DNA from: Saccharum officinarum
Taxonomy: Eukaryota; Streptophyta; Magnoliopsida; Poales; Poaceae
DNA: 64,000 nt
Direction of reading: 5' to 3'
Assembly (NCBI GenBank): GCA_020631735.1
Contig: CM036179.1
Location: 28,387,063-28,451,062 of the forward strand
Each line of letters opens with the position of its first letter. The first letter of the stretch is position 1. A program made the position numbers and the translations under genes. This document shows, one piece after another, positions 31,959 to 42,600 of the stretch. The notes beneath the pieces are model-generated. The model made no database searches and was not told where the DNA came from. It saw only the letters and a list, made by a program, of their open reading frames with translations.

Positions 31959-33636
31959 TGAAAGGATCAAGATGCCCAAGAGGGGGGTGAATTGGGCTTC
32001 TCTAAAAATTAATTGCAAGAACTAAAACCTACAAGCCGGAATTCACCTCTAGTGCCTACTTGTGTTCCTAGATATTTTACCGGTAAAGAGTTTTGCACCC
32101 TAGTTTCCAATCCTAGTCTAGCATGACAATTCTAGGAAAGTAAAACAAGCAATAAATATAAATACGAGAAAGTAAATGCTTGAAAGTAAGGGCAAGGAAC
32201 ACGGTGATGTTTTTCCGAGGTATCGGAGAGTCGCCATTCCCCACTAGTCCTCGTTGGAGCACCCGCGCAAGGGTGTAGCTCCCCCTTGATCTGCGCAAGG
32301 ATCAAGTGCTCTCTACGGGCTGATTCTTCGACACTCCGTCGCGGTGAATCGCCCAAAACCGCTCACAAGATGAGTTGGGTCATCCACAAGCTTCGCCGGA
32401 TGATCACCAAACTCCCAATCACCACCAAGCCGTCTAGGTGATGGCGATCACAAGAGTAACAAGCTAGAACTCTCACTTGACCAAAACGAGCCTAATGAGA
32501 AGGAGGATGCACACTTGCTATTCTCTAATTACTAGTGAGGAACTCTCAAGCTTTGATTCTCAAATCACACTTCTCACTAGAGCGCTTGCACTCCCTTGCA
32601 CTCTAAAGGTGTTTCTCAACTGAACAAATGAGCAAGAGACCTCTCAAAGAGGTGGTGGAGATGTATTTATACACCCCACAGTCGAAACGAACCGTTACCT
32701 GCCAACTCAGCAAAACGCGGGGTGACCGGACGCGCCGATCGAAGTGACCGGACGCGCCGGTCGCACGTAACGGTCGGAATTCTGGAAATTTGACTGAGTG
32801 ATCGGACGCGCCGCTCGAAGTGACCGGACGCGCTGGTCGCTCGTAACGGTCAAAATTCTGAAATCTCGGCTGAGTGACCGGACGCGCCGATCAGGGGTGA
32901 TCGGACGCGTCCGATCGTGCAGGGAGCATACTGTAACGAGATCGGACGCGCAACCGCGTCCGATCGGTGATGACCGGACGCGTCCGGTCGTTGCAGGACC
33001 TTACTGGAACGTGACCGGACGCGCCGATCACACCCAGGTCGCGTCCGAACGGAATGGTTTCCCTTAAGTGACACGTGTCGGTCTGACCACCGCGTCCGGT
33101 CCTCGCAAGGACCGCGTCCGGTCGTTAGTGCCGAAACGCAGTCGCGGTTTTGAACTGACCGGACGCGCCGGTTAGACCGAGAACCGCGTCCGGTCAAGGG
33201 AAAAATTGTCTAAACACTTCGAAACGCGACGCAACTTGAACCAAGTTGCTTCCAACTGAACTTTGAGCTATTCTAGAGCTGCCTAGTGCTAAGTTTAACA
33301 AGTGTGCACCACACCTAAATATAAGACTCACCTAGGTCAAGCTACCCGCTCAGGCTCCCCTTAATAGTACGGCCAAAAGAGAAAACGAAGATCCTAACGA
33401 CTATTCCGAATGTAACTCAACACCTTGACATCCGAAACTAACCATCCTTAATCTTGACGTCACTCCTTTGAAAACCGAAACGATTTCCATCAGGGGGCAT
33501 GAATACCATGGTGCCCAAAGCAGTTATCACCTCCATGACCTAACTTACCAAGGTTTCTGTAAAACACACGTTAGTCATGGTAATAAAGTGTTGTCATCAA
33601 TTGCCGAAACCAACTTTTAGGACCTAGATGCTTTCA
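31959..33636 (-). repeat. 3' LTR of a minus-strand SIRE/Maximus-like copia element
   Basis: Reads in inverse orientation to the LTR at 34840-36825. In its own direction it begins TGAAAGCATCTAGGTCC (at 33636) and ends near GGGCATCTTGATCCTTTCA (31959). A minus-strand TATA box (TATAAATA, 32664-32671) and a CGGACGCG-rich repeat block (about 32715-33200) match those of the plus-strand LTR. A polypurine tract precedes it on the minus strand. Confidence 0.8.
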
Positions 33637-33650
33637 ATCTCCCCCTTTTT
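33637..33650 (-). other. Polypurine tract of the minus-strand copia element
   Basis: Minus strand AAAAAGGGGGAGAT directly before the LTR start, the standard place for plus-strand DNA priming. Confidence 0.7.
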
Positions 33651-34839
33651 GGTGATTGATGACAACACTAAGATTCAAAAGATAGGAGTTGAGGTTTTCG
33701 AACATGCTTGGTTCACATAAGCAGAAAAACAATAAGCACAAAAGGTTAGGACTTGCTTATGTGTTCCAAGCCAAAAGAGTGTACTTATAAGATAAGACAT
33801 GAAACGTTAGTACACAAAAAGATATAGCTCAAAAGAGATCGGAGTAAGACACGGAAGCACAACCTTATGAGCTATAACCAAACAAGTGACATGATTTAAA
33901 AAAGTGACTAGATAAACCATAGAGACTCAAAGTACTCACACGACCACATGTCACAAGAATGCAATTACTGTAAGGTAAACATGATGCATGAATGTAGCAC
34001 ACAGAAAAACGAAAACCCTCTATCAAAACTCCCCCTGAATCTACTCTCTCTCCCCCTTTAGCATCAACCGCCAAAAACTAATCTAAGGATCTGACGGGGG
34101 AACAGACGGAGTCGAGTCGGGTGCCGAGGAGCGCGTAGTAATCACAAACTGAGAAGTGTCTCCCTCGGACTCGGAGCTATCAGGCTGACCCTCTGAAGAA
34201 GCATGCGGCTGTGAAGCGGTCTGGGTCTGAGCAACAGGAACAGGTACTAACGAAGTAGCAACAAGTGGAGCAGTCTCTATGACCTGAGCCTGAAGTGAGC
34301 CAATAGCTGGGGGATCTGTCGAGGCAACGGACGAAGGAACTGTCTCTGTAGTGCCCGTCCCTATCACAGGCGGAACAGCTGCCTCTGAAGCTGACAACCC
34401 TGATGAAGTAGCAAAAGTAGTGTGCGAGGGCGTCGGTTGACCAGTCAACTCGCTATATATGGCACTAAGATTAATGAAAGGTGTGCTAGTCAAAAGGTGA
34501 GGACGAGGCTGGTCTGAAGGAGTAAATCCCGTCTGAATAGGCGTGTAGCTCGGGGACTAGAACGACTGAGGGACCTGCAGCTGTGGAGAGGTGAACTGAA
34601 AGCTCGGCTGTCCCTGACTCGAAGGTCCACTAGACTGTAAGGCTCAAGTCAGGACAGATGTAGGTGGAGGAACCCCAACTGTGACTAGGTGACGCAGAAG
34701 ATCCAAGTACTGCTGCTAGCTAGCTGCACTCTGTCGTTGCATCTCATACTGCTGACGCTGCATCTCGACTTGCTGGCGCTGTATCTCAAGCTGCTGTCTC
34801 TGGAACTCATCCTGTCGAGCCTGAATCTGTGCAAAGGCT
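33651..34839 (-). mobile_element. 3' internal part of the minus-strand copia element, with an extra ORF region
   Basis: An open frame at 34493-34083 (minus) encodes a Ser/Thr/Pro/Ala-rich segment. Upstream, to 34839, the translation is Gln/Arg-rich and heptad-like (QRQQLEIQRQQVEMQRQQYE). SIRE/Maximus elements carry an extra env-like or unknown ORF in this position, between pol and the 3' LTR. The element is cut at 34839 by the plus-strand copia insertion. Its pol, gag and 5' LTR are not in the window and would lie beyond the nested insertions. Confidence 0.65.
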
Positions 34840-36825
34840 TGAAAGTCCTATGTTTGGTGTTGGTAATTAGTGACAATGCCTAAGTACTAATCCTATGCCT
34901 AAGTTGTATGTAACATATGAGGATTAGTACATTCCAAGATTGGTGGCAAGATGGACATGGTGATCATGATGGCCACACTTGGATTTGGACGCAACCCTAC
35001 GTGCTCAAGGCAAAGGTATATGCTTAAGGGTTGTGTTTTAGTAACCAAGACACCTAGTGGGTGTGGTTACATTATAGGATAGATAGCCGTACTATAAAGA
35101 GTGGAATGACGCGGCTATTAAACTCCTAAGTGCCTCTAGATGTGCATTTCATGATCATATGCATTTGGATAGAACTAATATCGCCTCGAAAAATGATTGT
35201 GAAAATGCTAACACACTCACACTTGACGAGATCACTTGGTGGTGTTAGCACGTTTGCGAAGGCGGTGGAGTTTGAGCGGTAGAGAGGGTTTGGGATCCTC
35301 TCTCCCTCCCACCGAGCTTGCGAGGCGGGATTCAGGCGTTTTCGAGAAGTTGAAACGACTATTTTCCACTACGCCGGAAGTCCGGAAAAGAAACGGAGGT
35401 GAACGGAGGTCACAGAGGTGACCGGACGCTGAACCAGACGCGGTCCTTGCATGACCGGACGCGTCCGATCAGTGTTCAGTGTCTGCACGTTTTTCAGTTT
35501 GATGATCGGACACGAAGCGCGTCCGGTCACAGTCGATCGGACGCGTCCGGTCGTTCAGGGAGCTTACTGGACTGTAACAGGACGCTGACACTGTCGCGTC
35601 CGGTCACTTTCTTCAGCGCGTCCGGTCACTGTTTCGTTGAGCGCTGCTCAGGCGACCAGCGCGTCCGGTCATTCACGGGACCAGCGCGTCCGGTCGTCTC
35701 CAGCGCGTCCGATCTGCGCGATGAGCGCGTCCAGTCGTTGCTTCGCAGTTAGCCGTTGGGCGATCGGTGCGTCCGATCATTTGGACCAGCGCGTCCGATC
35801 AGTACTTCGCGAGTTAGCCGTTGGGCGACCGGCGCGTCCGGTCAGTTGGACCAGCGCGTCCGGTCACCGTGATTTCGGCTGTTTAAGTTTCTAACGGCTC
35901 TATTCGAAGGGGTACGTCTATAAATACTCGTTGGCTGGCTCAAGGCTCCACCTCTTGAACATTTGACATACTTGTGAGCACTTTGAGCTAAGCAACTCCC
36001 CTCCCACTCATCTCTCTTGCTTCTTTGCATATTCAAAGTGAGATTGAGTGATCCAAGTGCATTTGCATTGTGAGATAGCATCTAGTTGGCACTTGGTGGT
36101 TGATTTGCTGCGGGATTCTTGTTTCTCTTGGTGGTTGCCGCCACCTAGACGGTTTGGAGCAGCTTGGAGGCGTTGGCAAGAGTTGGTGATTGTTCTTGGC
36201 CACCTCCGGTGATTGTGAGGGGTTTGTGCCTACCTCGGCGAAGCGCCAAAGGCAACATTAGTAAATTGCTTCGTGTCATTGCAACCTTTTGCCATTTGGT
36301 AGGTTCTTGTGGTGCCTTTTTGAGAGTCTCGGTGTGAGACCGATTAGCCACCGAACCACGTGGTGAAGAGGAACACAACGGGGACTAGCGTGCCGGCAAG
36401 CACGTGAACCTCGGGATAAATCTTCGTGTCATCATTCTTATTGTGTTTGATCGATCCCAGTGGTTGTATATTGTGGTATTCATCTCTTGATCATATTGAT
36501 TGGTTGGCTCAATACTTCGCCCCTCGGTGATATCCTCCTAACTCTCTCTTGTATTAATTTCTTAGTTACCTTGCTAGCTTGTTAGTGTAACTCTTAGCTT
36601 GTGTAGCTAGCTAGCTTTAGTTGTAGTTAAATTGTGCGGTTTTGTCTTGTGCGGTTGAGTGCAAATATATTAGAATTGTGAATTGGTTAGGTGGCTTGCA
36701 AACACCCCGTAGGCTAAGCAAAACTCGCATCTCGCTATTTGTTATATTGATAAACTTGTTTAGCTTGTCTTTGTAGAAAGTTTTAAAAGGCTATTCACCC
36801 CCCCTCTAGCCATCAAGACCTTTCA
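34840..36825 (+). repeat. 5' LTR of the plus-strand SIRE/Maximus-like copia element
   Basis: Begins TGAAAGTCCTATG and ends CATCAAGACCTTTCA; 1986 bp. TATA box TATAAATA at 35919-35926. Between about 35405 and 35875 it carries an irregular array of CGCGTCCGGTC/GACCGGACGCG phrases, far more GC-rich than the rest of the LTR. Confidence 0.85.
35919..35926 (+). promoter_or_regulatory. TATA box of the copia LTR promoter
   Basis: TATAAATA about 0.9 kb before the LTR end, matched at the equivalent site of the inverted LTR (32664-32671). Confidence 0.65.
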
Positions 36826-36826
36826 G

Positions 36827-36838
36827 TGGTATCAGAGC
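36827..36838 (+). other. Primer-binding site, initiator-Met tRNA type
   Basis: TGGTATCAGAGC one base after the LTR end, the standard copia PBS. Confidence 0.9.
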
Positions 36839-36878
36839 GGTGGTCACCGTTTGTAAGGCTTAACAACCTCGGCGTAAG

Positions 36879-39071
36879 ATGGCTCAAGTTATGTTCAATC
36901 ATGTTAATGGGAAGCCTCCATTCTTTGATGACGTCTCTTCCTTTGATCATTGGAAAAGGAAGATGAAGCAATATCTAGGCAATATACATGACAAGGTTTG
37001 GGATGTGACCAAAGAAGGATACATCATTCTTGATGAGGAAAACCTCACTCCCAATGACCGCATCAACAAACAATGCAATACGGTGGCACTTGACATAATC
37101 TACCGTGCCATTGATGACAAAGTATTTGAGCAAATCAAAGATCTTGAAAAGGCAAATGAGCTTTGGATAAGACTTGAAGAAACATATGAAGGCACTTCAA
37201 CGGTAAAAAGTGCCAAGCTATATATGCTCAAGGACAAGTTCTCCACGTTCAAGATGAAGGATGATGAATCCATCCCGGAGATGTTCTATAGGCTCCAAGT
37301 CATTGTCAATGATCTAAAGGGGCTTGGGGAGAAGGTTGAGGACAAGGACTTCTCACACAAGTTCTTGATGTGCTTACCCAAGAAGTTTGCCACCTTGAGA
37401 AGAATGATCTTTAGAGAGGGATTGGACAAGGTCAAACCAACCAATGTGCTTGGAGATATAATGACCGATGCCCAATACAATGATGATGAAGATGAGGTAG
37501 AAGAGAAGAAGGAGACCAAGGTCAAGCAAGAGAAGCCCATTGCATTCAAGGCTTCATCCTCTAAGGGCAAGAGCAAGGTGGAGAGTGATGATGATGATCC
37601 ATTCGATGATGAGACCATGGCCCTCCTTGTGCACAAGATGGAAAGATTCATGAAGAAGAAAGGATATGGGGCAAGAAAGAGAAGGGACTTCATGAAGGCA
37701 AAGGAGGTGCTTTGCTACAATTGCAATCGCCCCGATCATGTAGTGGCAAGGTGCCCCTATGAAGACAAAAGATATCATGATGGAGAGTTGAAGTTGAAGA
37801 AGAATAAGAAGGACAAGAAGGAGAAGAAAGCAAAGAAGAGCTTCACATTCAACAAGAAGAAGAAGGGTGGTGGTTATGTAGCCACTTGGGATAGTGACAA
37901 CTCCGATAGTGATGATGATGCAAGCTCTAGTGATGATGAAAGGACCACTCGGCGAGCCATTGCAAACATCGCCCTCTCCAACAAGCCATCCATCTTCGAC
38001 ACTACATCAACATGCCTTATGGCCAAGCCTACCAAGGTAAAATATAATGATAGTGATGATGATTCTTGTGCTAGTGATGATTGTAGGAGTGATGATGAGG
38101 AGGATGAGGACTACTCCAAGGCTGATCTATTGGGCATAATAGATCAAATGAGCAAGGGCTACAAGAGGACAATCAAGAAATACAAAATCTTGGAACAAGA
38201 GCTCATTGCCAAGAGCAATGAAAATGATGCCTTGATGGAGGAGCTTGTTGCTCTCAAAAAGAGTAAGGAGTGCAAAGGAATTAAACAAGAGCTCAAAGCT
38301 CTTAGGAAATCCTTTGATGAGCTAGAGGCCTCTCGTGAGTGTCTAAAGGAAGACCACGAGGATCTTGAAATTGCTCACACTAGGCTTAAGGAAGCCCACT
38401 CCACTCTACTTGAGCTCATCAAGGAAAAGGACCTCAAGTTGGAGAAGCTCATGAAGGAAGCTAAGGAGGAGCAAGTGATTGTCACTTGTGACATTGGACT
38501 AACATGTGATATTATTGATGATTCTTTATTTGTTAGTCCTACTAATGCTTCATGTAGCTCATCATCATCCACCACAATCAACCCTATCTCTACTACTAGT
38601 GATTCATCACTTGTGGTTGAGAATGAGACTCTCAAGAGAGAGGTGGATGATCTCACCCGCGCATTAGGCAATGCCTATGGTGGGGATGCCCGCTTGCTAA
38701 AATGCTTGGGTAGCCAAAGGTTCTCTCTTAACAAAGAGGGATTAGGCTATACTCCCAAGAAGGGCAAGGCGACCTTTGCTACTCCAAAGTCTCGCTTTGT
38801 GAAAGGCAATGGTCGTTATTGCAATAGATGCAAGCAAGTTGGGCATCTAGAGATTAATTGCAATAAAATGAACAAGAACAAGAAAAATGCTAATGTACCT
38901 TACATTCCTTTTGATTCTTGTTATGTGCTTACCAAGGGTGAGAAAGGTGTGCATGCTAAGTTTGTTGGTACACCAATTGTGGGTCCAAAGAAGAAGGCCA
39001 TTTGGGTACCAAAGAGCTTAGTGACTAACCTCCAAGAACCCAAGCAAGTATGGGTACCTAAGAAATATTAA
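36879..39071 (+). CDS. Copia gag polyprotein, 730 residues
   Basis: An intact frame from ATG to TAA. The order is a UBN2-type gag region (YLGNIHDKVWDVTKEGY, YKLQ-like RLQVIVNDLKGLGEKVED), a Lys/Asp-rich stretch, a first zinc knuckle CYNCNRPDHVVARC (near 37713), highly acidic SDDD repeats, a long coiled-coil region (about residues 420-540) and a second knuckle-like CNRCKQVGHLEINC near 38820. It is unusually long for copia gag, as expected of SIRE/Maximus elements. It ends VWVPKKY and stops at 39069-39071. The protease frame continues in the same register after a second stop (TAG) 12 bases on. Confidence 0.9.
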   Translation: MAQVMFNHVNGKPPFFDDVSSFDHWKRKMKQYLGNIHDKVWDVTKEGYIILDEENLTPNDRINKQCNTVALDIIYRAIDDKVFEQIKDLEKANELWIRLEETYEGTSTVKSAKLYMLKDKFSTFKMKDDESIPEMFYRLQVIVNDLKGLGEKVEDKDFSHKFLMCLPKKFATLRRMIFREGLDKVKPTNVLGDIMTDAQYNDDEDEVEEKKETKVKQEKPIAFKASSSKGKSKVESDDDDPFDDETMALLVHKMERFMKKKGYGARKRRDFMKAKEVLCYNCNRPDHVVARCPYEDKRYHDGELKLKKNKKDKKEKKAKKSFTFNKKKKGGGYVATWDSDNSDSDDDASSSDDERTTRRAIANIALSNKPSIFDTTSTCLMAKPTKVKYNDSDDDSCASDDCRSDDEEDEDYSKADLLGIIDQMSKGYKRTIKKYKILEQELIAKSNENDALMEELVALKKSKECKGIKQELKALRKSFDELEASRECLKEDHEDLEIAHTRLKEAHSTLLELIKEKDLKLEKLMKEAKEEQVIVTCDIGLTCDIIDDSLFVSPTNASCSSSSSTTINPISTTSDSSLVVENETLKREVDDLTRALGNAYGGDARLLKCLGSQRFSLNKEGLGYTPKKGKATFATPKSRFVKGNGRYCNRCKQVGHLEINCNKMNKNKKNANVPYIPFDSCYVLTKGEKGVHAKFVGTPIVGPKKKAIWVPKSLVTNLQEPKQVWVPKKY

Positions 39072-42000
39072 TTTGTTTTGTAGGTAAATTACAAGGCCGG
39101 AGGAAGGCATTGGGTGCTTGATAGTGGGTGCTCTCAACATATGACCGGTGATTCAAGAATGTTCAACTCTCTCAAATCAAATGATAGTGGCATTGATAGT
39201 ATCACATTTGGTGACAATAGCAAGGGTGATGTGAAGGCTCTTGGAAGGATTGCAATCTCAAATGATCATAGCATCTTCAATGTGCTACTAGTTGAAAAGC
39301 TCAATTTCAACTTGTTGTCGGTTGTTCAATTGTGTGATCTCGGTTTCAAGTGCATATTTGGTGTTGATGATGTGGAGATAGTTAGTGTTGATGGCTCTAA
39401 CTTGATCTTCAAAGGCTTTAGATATGAGAATCTATACTTGGTTGATTTCAATGCTAGTGACACTCAACTTTCAACATGCTTGCTCACCAAATCAAGTATG
39501 GGTTGGTTGTGGCATAGAAGACTTGGTCATGTTGGCATGAAGCAATTGAACAAGTTAGTAAAGCATGACTTAGTTAGAGGCTTAAAGGATGTCACATTTG
39601 AGAAAGATAAGCTATGTAGTGCATGTCAAGCCGGAAAGCAAGTAGGCAACACTCATCCATTAAAGAGCATTATGAGTACTTCCAAGGCATTTGAGTTGTT
39701 GCACATGGATCTATTTGGGCCAACTACATACACAAGCATTGGTGGCAACAAGTATGGCTTTGTGATTGTGGATGATTTCACTAGATATACATGGGTATTC
39801 TTTCTTGGGGACAAAAGTGATGTATTTGACATATTCAAGAAGTTCATCAAGAGAGTGCAAAATGAGTTTGAGACCACAATCAAGAAAGTAAGAAGTGACA
39901 ATGGAAGTGAGTTTAGAAACACAAGAGTTGATGAGCTATGTGATGAGCTTGGAATCAAACATCAATTCTCGGCCAAGTATACACCTCAATCAAATGGACT
40001 AGTTGAGAGAAAGAATAGAACATTAATTGATATGGCAAGATCAATGTTGAATGAGTATAATGTGAGTCATTCATTTTGGGCCGAAGCAATCAACACGGCT
40101 TGCTTCTATAGCAACCGCCTCTATTGCCACAAGTTTCTAGAGAAGACACCATATGAGATCTTAAATGGAAGAAAGCCCAACATTGCATACTTTCGGGTAT
40201 TTGGTTGCAAATGCTACATCTTGAAGAAGGGCACTAGATTGAGCAAGTTTAAGAAGAAATGTGATGAAGGATTTCTACTTGGTTACTCAACTACTAGCAA
40301 AGCTTATAGAGTTTGGAATTTGGCTAGTGGTCAACTTGAAGAAGTGCATGATGTTGAGTTTGATGAAACCAATGGTTCTCAAAATAAAGAAGATAACTTG
40401 GATGATGTGAGAGGAACTCAATTGACCAATGCTATGAAAGAAATGGATATTGGTGATATTAGGCCAAAGCAAGTGATTGATGTGGATGACAACAAAGATC
40501 AAGTGCTCCAAAGTCCAATTACACAAGCTAGCGGTTCTCTAATGCAAAATCAAGCTAGTACATCATCTCAAGTGCAACAAGATCAACAAGTGGCTAGTTC
40601 ATTATCTCCAACTCATGATCAACATCAACATCCAAGTAATCAAGTCCAAGTGCTTCAATCAACTAACATTGCAAGAGACCATCCATTGGATTCCATCATT
40701 GGTGACATATAAAGAGGAGTTCAAACTAGATCAAGATTGGCATCATTTTGTGCTCACTCTTCTTTTATGTCAATGGAAGAACCCAAGGACATTGATAAAG
40801 CATTGAGAGATCCGGATTGGGTAAATGCAATGCATGAAGAGCTCAACAACTTCAAGAGAAATGAAGTATGGGAATTAGTTGAGAGGCCTAAGGATCACAA
40901 TATCATTGGAAGAAGATGGGTCTTTCGCAATAAGCAAGATCAAGATGGAATAGTAGTAAGGAACAAAGCAAGACTGATGGCTCAAGGTTACACACAAATA
41001 GAGGGTCTTGACTTTGGTGAAACATATGCCCCGGTTGCAAGATTGGAAGCAATTAGGATCTTACTTGCCTATGCTTGTGCTCACAATATCAAGCTATATC
41101 AAATGGATGTGAAGAGTGCATTTCTCAATGGGTACATTCAAGAGGAGGTGTATGTGGAGCAACCTCCCGGTTTTGAAGATGACAAGAAACCCAATCATGT
41201 CTACAAATTGAGAAAAGCTTTGTATGGATTGAAGCAAGCACCTAGAGCATGGTATGAAACATTGAGGGACTTCTTGCTATCCAAAGGATTTGTCATGGGC
41301 AAAGTTGATACAACACTATTCACCAAGAAGAATGGAAAAGACTTGTTTGTGTTACAAATATATGTTGATGATATCATATTCGGTTCAACCAATCAAGATT
41401 ATTGTGATAAGTTTGGGAAAATGATGGCAAAGGAATTTGAAATGTCAATGATTGGTGAACTTAGTTTCTTTCTTGGACTTCAAATCAAACAAATGAAGGA
41501 AGGAACATTTGTGAGCCAAACCAAGTACATCAAAGATATGCTCAAGAAGTTTGGCATGGAAGATGCAAAAGGAATCACTACTCCAATGAGCACTAGTGGA
41601 AGCTTGGATAGTGATAAGAGTGGCAACATGGTGGATCAAAAGCTATATAGATCAATGATTGGTAGTTTACTCTATGTGCCGGCATCAAGGACCGATGTGA
41701 TGTTTAGTGTATGCATGTGTGCAAGATTTCAAGCCTCACCAAGAGAAAGTCATTTGAAGGCAACAAAGAGAATATTGAGGTACTTAAAGCATACACAAGA
41801 TGTTGGATTGTGGTATCCCAAAGGTGCAAGTTTTGAGCTAATTGGATATTCGGATTCCGACTATGCCGGTGACAAAGTGGAGAGAAAGAGCACCTCCGGG
41901 ACTTATCAATTGTTGGGAAGATCACTTGTCTCATGGTCATGCAAGAAGCAAAATAGTATTGCACTATCTACCGCTGAGGCCGAATACATCGCCGCGGGTA

Positions 42001-42314
42001 GTTGTTGTGCACAAATCTTGTGGATGAAGGCAACATTGAAGGATTTTGGAATCAATTTCAAGAATGTGCCATTGCTATGTGACAATGAAAGTGCCGTGAA
42101 GCTAACCAACAATCCGGTTCAACATCAAAGAACAAAGCATATTGATGTTTGCCATCACTTTATTAGAGATCATCAACAAAAGGGTGACATTGCTATTGAG
42201 AGTGTTGGCACCGAAGATCAATTAGCCGATCTATTCACCAAGCCACTTGATGAGAAGAGATTTCACAAGCTAAAGAATGAGTTGAACATACTTGACTTCT
42301 CCAACATGAGTTGA
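39072..42314 (+). pseudogene. Copia pol (protease, integrase, RT, RNase H) with one internal stop
   Basis: Protease VLDSGCSQHMTGD (39114 on). Integrase has HRRLGHVG with the downstream CSAC, catalytic DDFTRYTWVF, SDNGSEF and the E of the third motif (39500-40050). RT has the YVDDIIFGS motif near 41360. RNase H has [10 protein letters not shown] and DNESAVKL near 41970-42100. The frame ends LDFSNMS. The same register runs throughout, but TAA at 40710-40712 splits it (IIGDI stop RGVQTRSRL); the lost residue was probably Gln (CAA). Gag is separated by TAA and TAG, so it is not a simple fusion. The reading is otherwise clean, so the damage is recent. Confidence 0.88.
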
Positions 42315-42600
42315 TGCACCCCATATATGACATGCCTCTCCTTCGAGCCCCAAGGTACAATTGGTTGACATGTCATACATTCTATGCTAAGGACTTGTTT
42401 AGTGCATCTAGTCATAATTTCTTACGTTCTAGGCTCATTCATGAAAATCAAATGAATTTAAAGTTTATATGGTGCCACTATTGTTTCCATGACTTGTATG
42501 ATCTAGTGGTAGCATATACCTTATTTAAGTAGCTTGTGATCCTAAGAGTTTAATCTAGAAAACTTGTCTAAATATTTGCTTCAACATGGTGCATGATAAC
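42315..42600 (+). mobile_element. Post-pol region of the plus-strand copia element, cut by the gypsy insertion
   Basis: Non-coding AT-rich DNA after the pol stop codon, broken at 42600 by the start of the chromovirus LTR. The rest of this element (extra ORF region and 3' LTR) should lie right of the chromovirus, outside the window. Confidence 0.75.

Noticed and set aside
32715..33200. CRISPR-like or satellite array
   Set aside because: Short irregular phrases inside a copia LTR of a plant genome; no constant repeat-spacer pattern, and the same block is in the other LTR.
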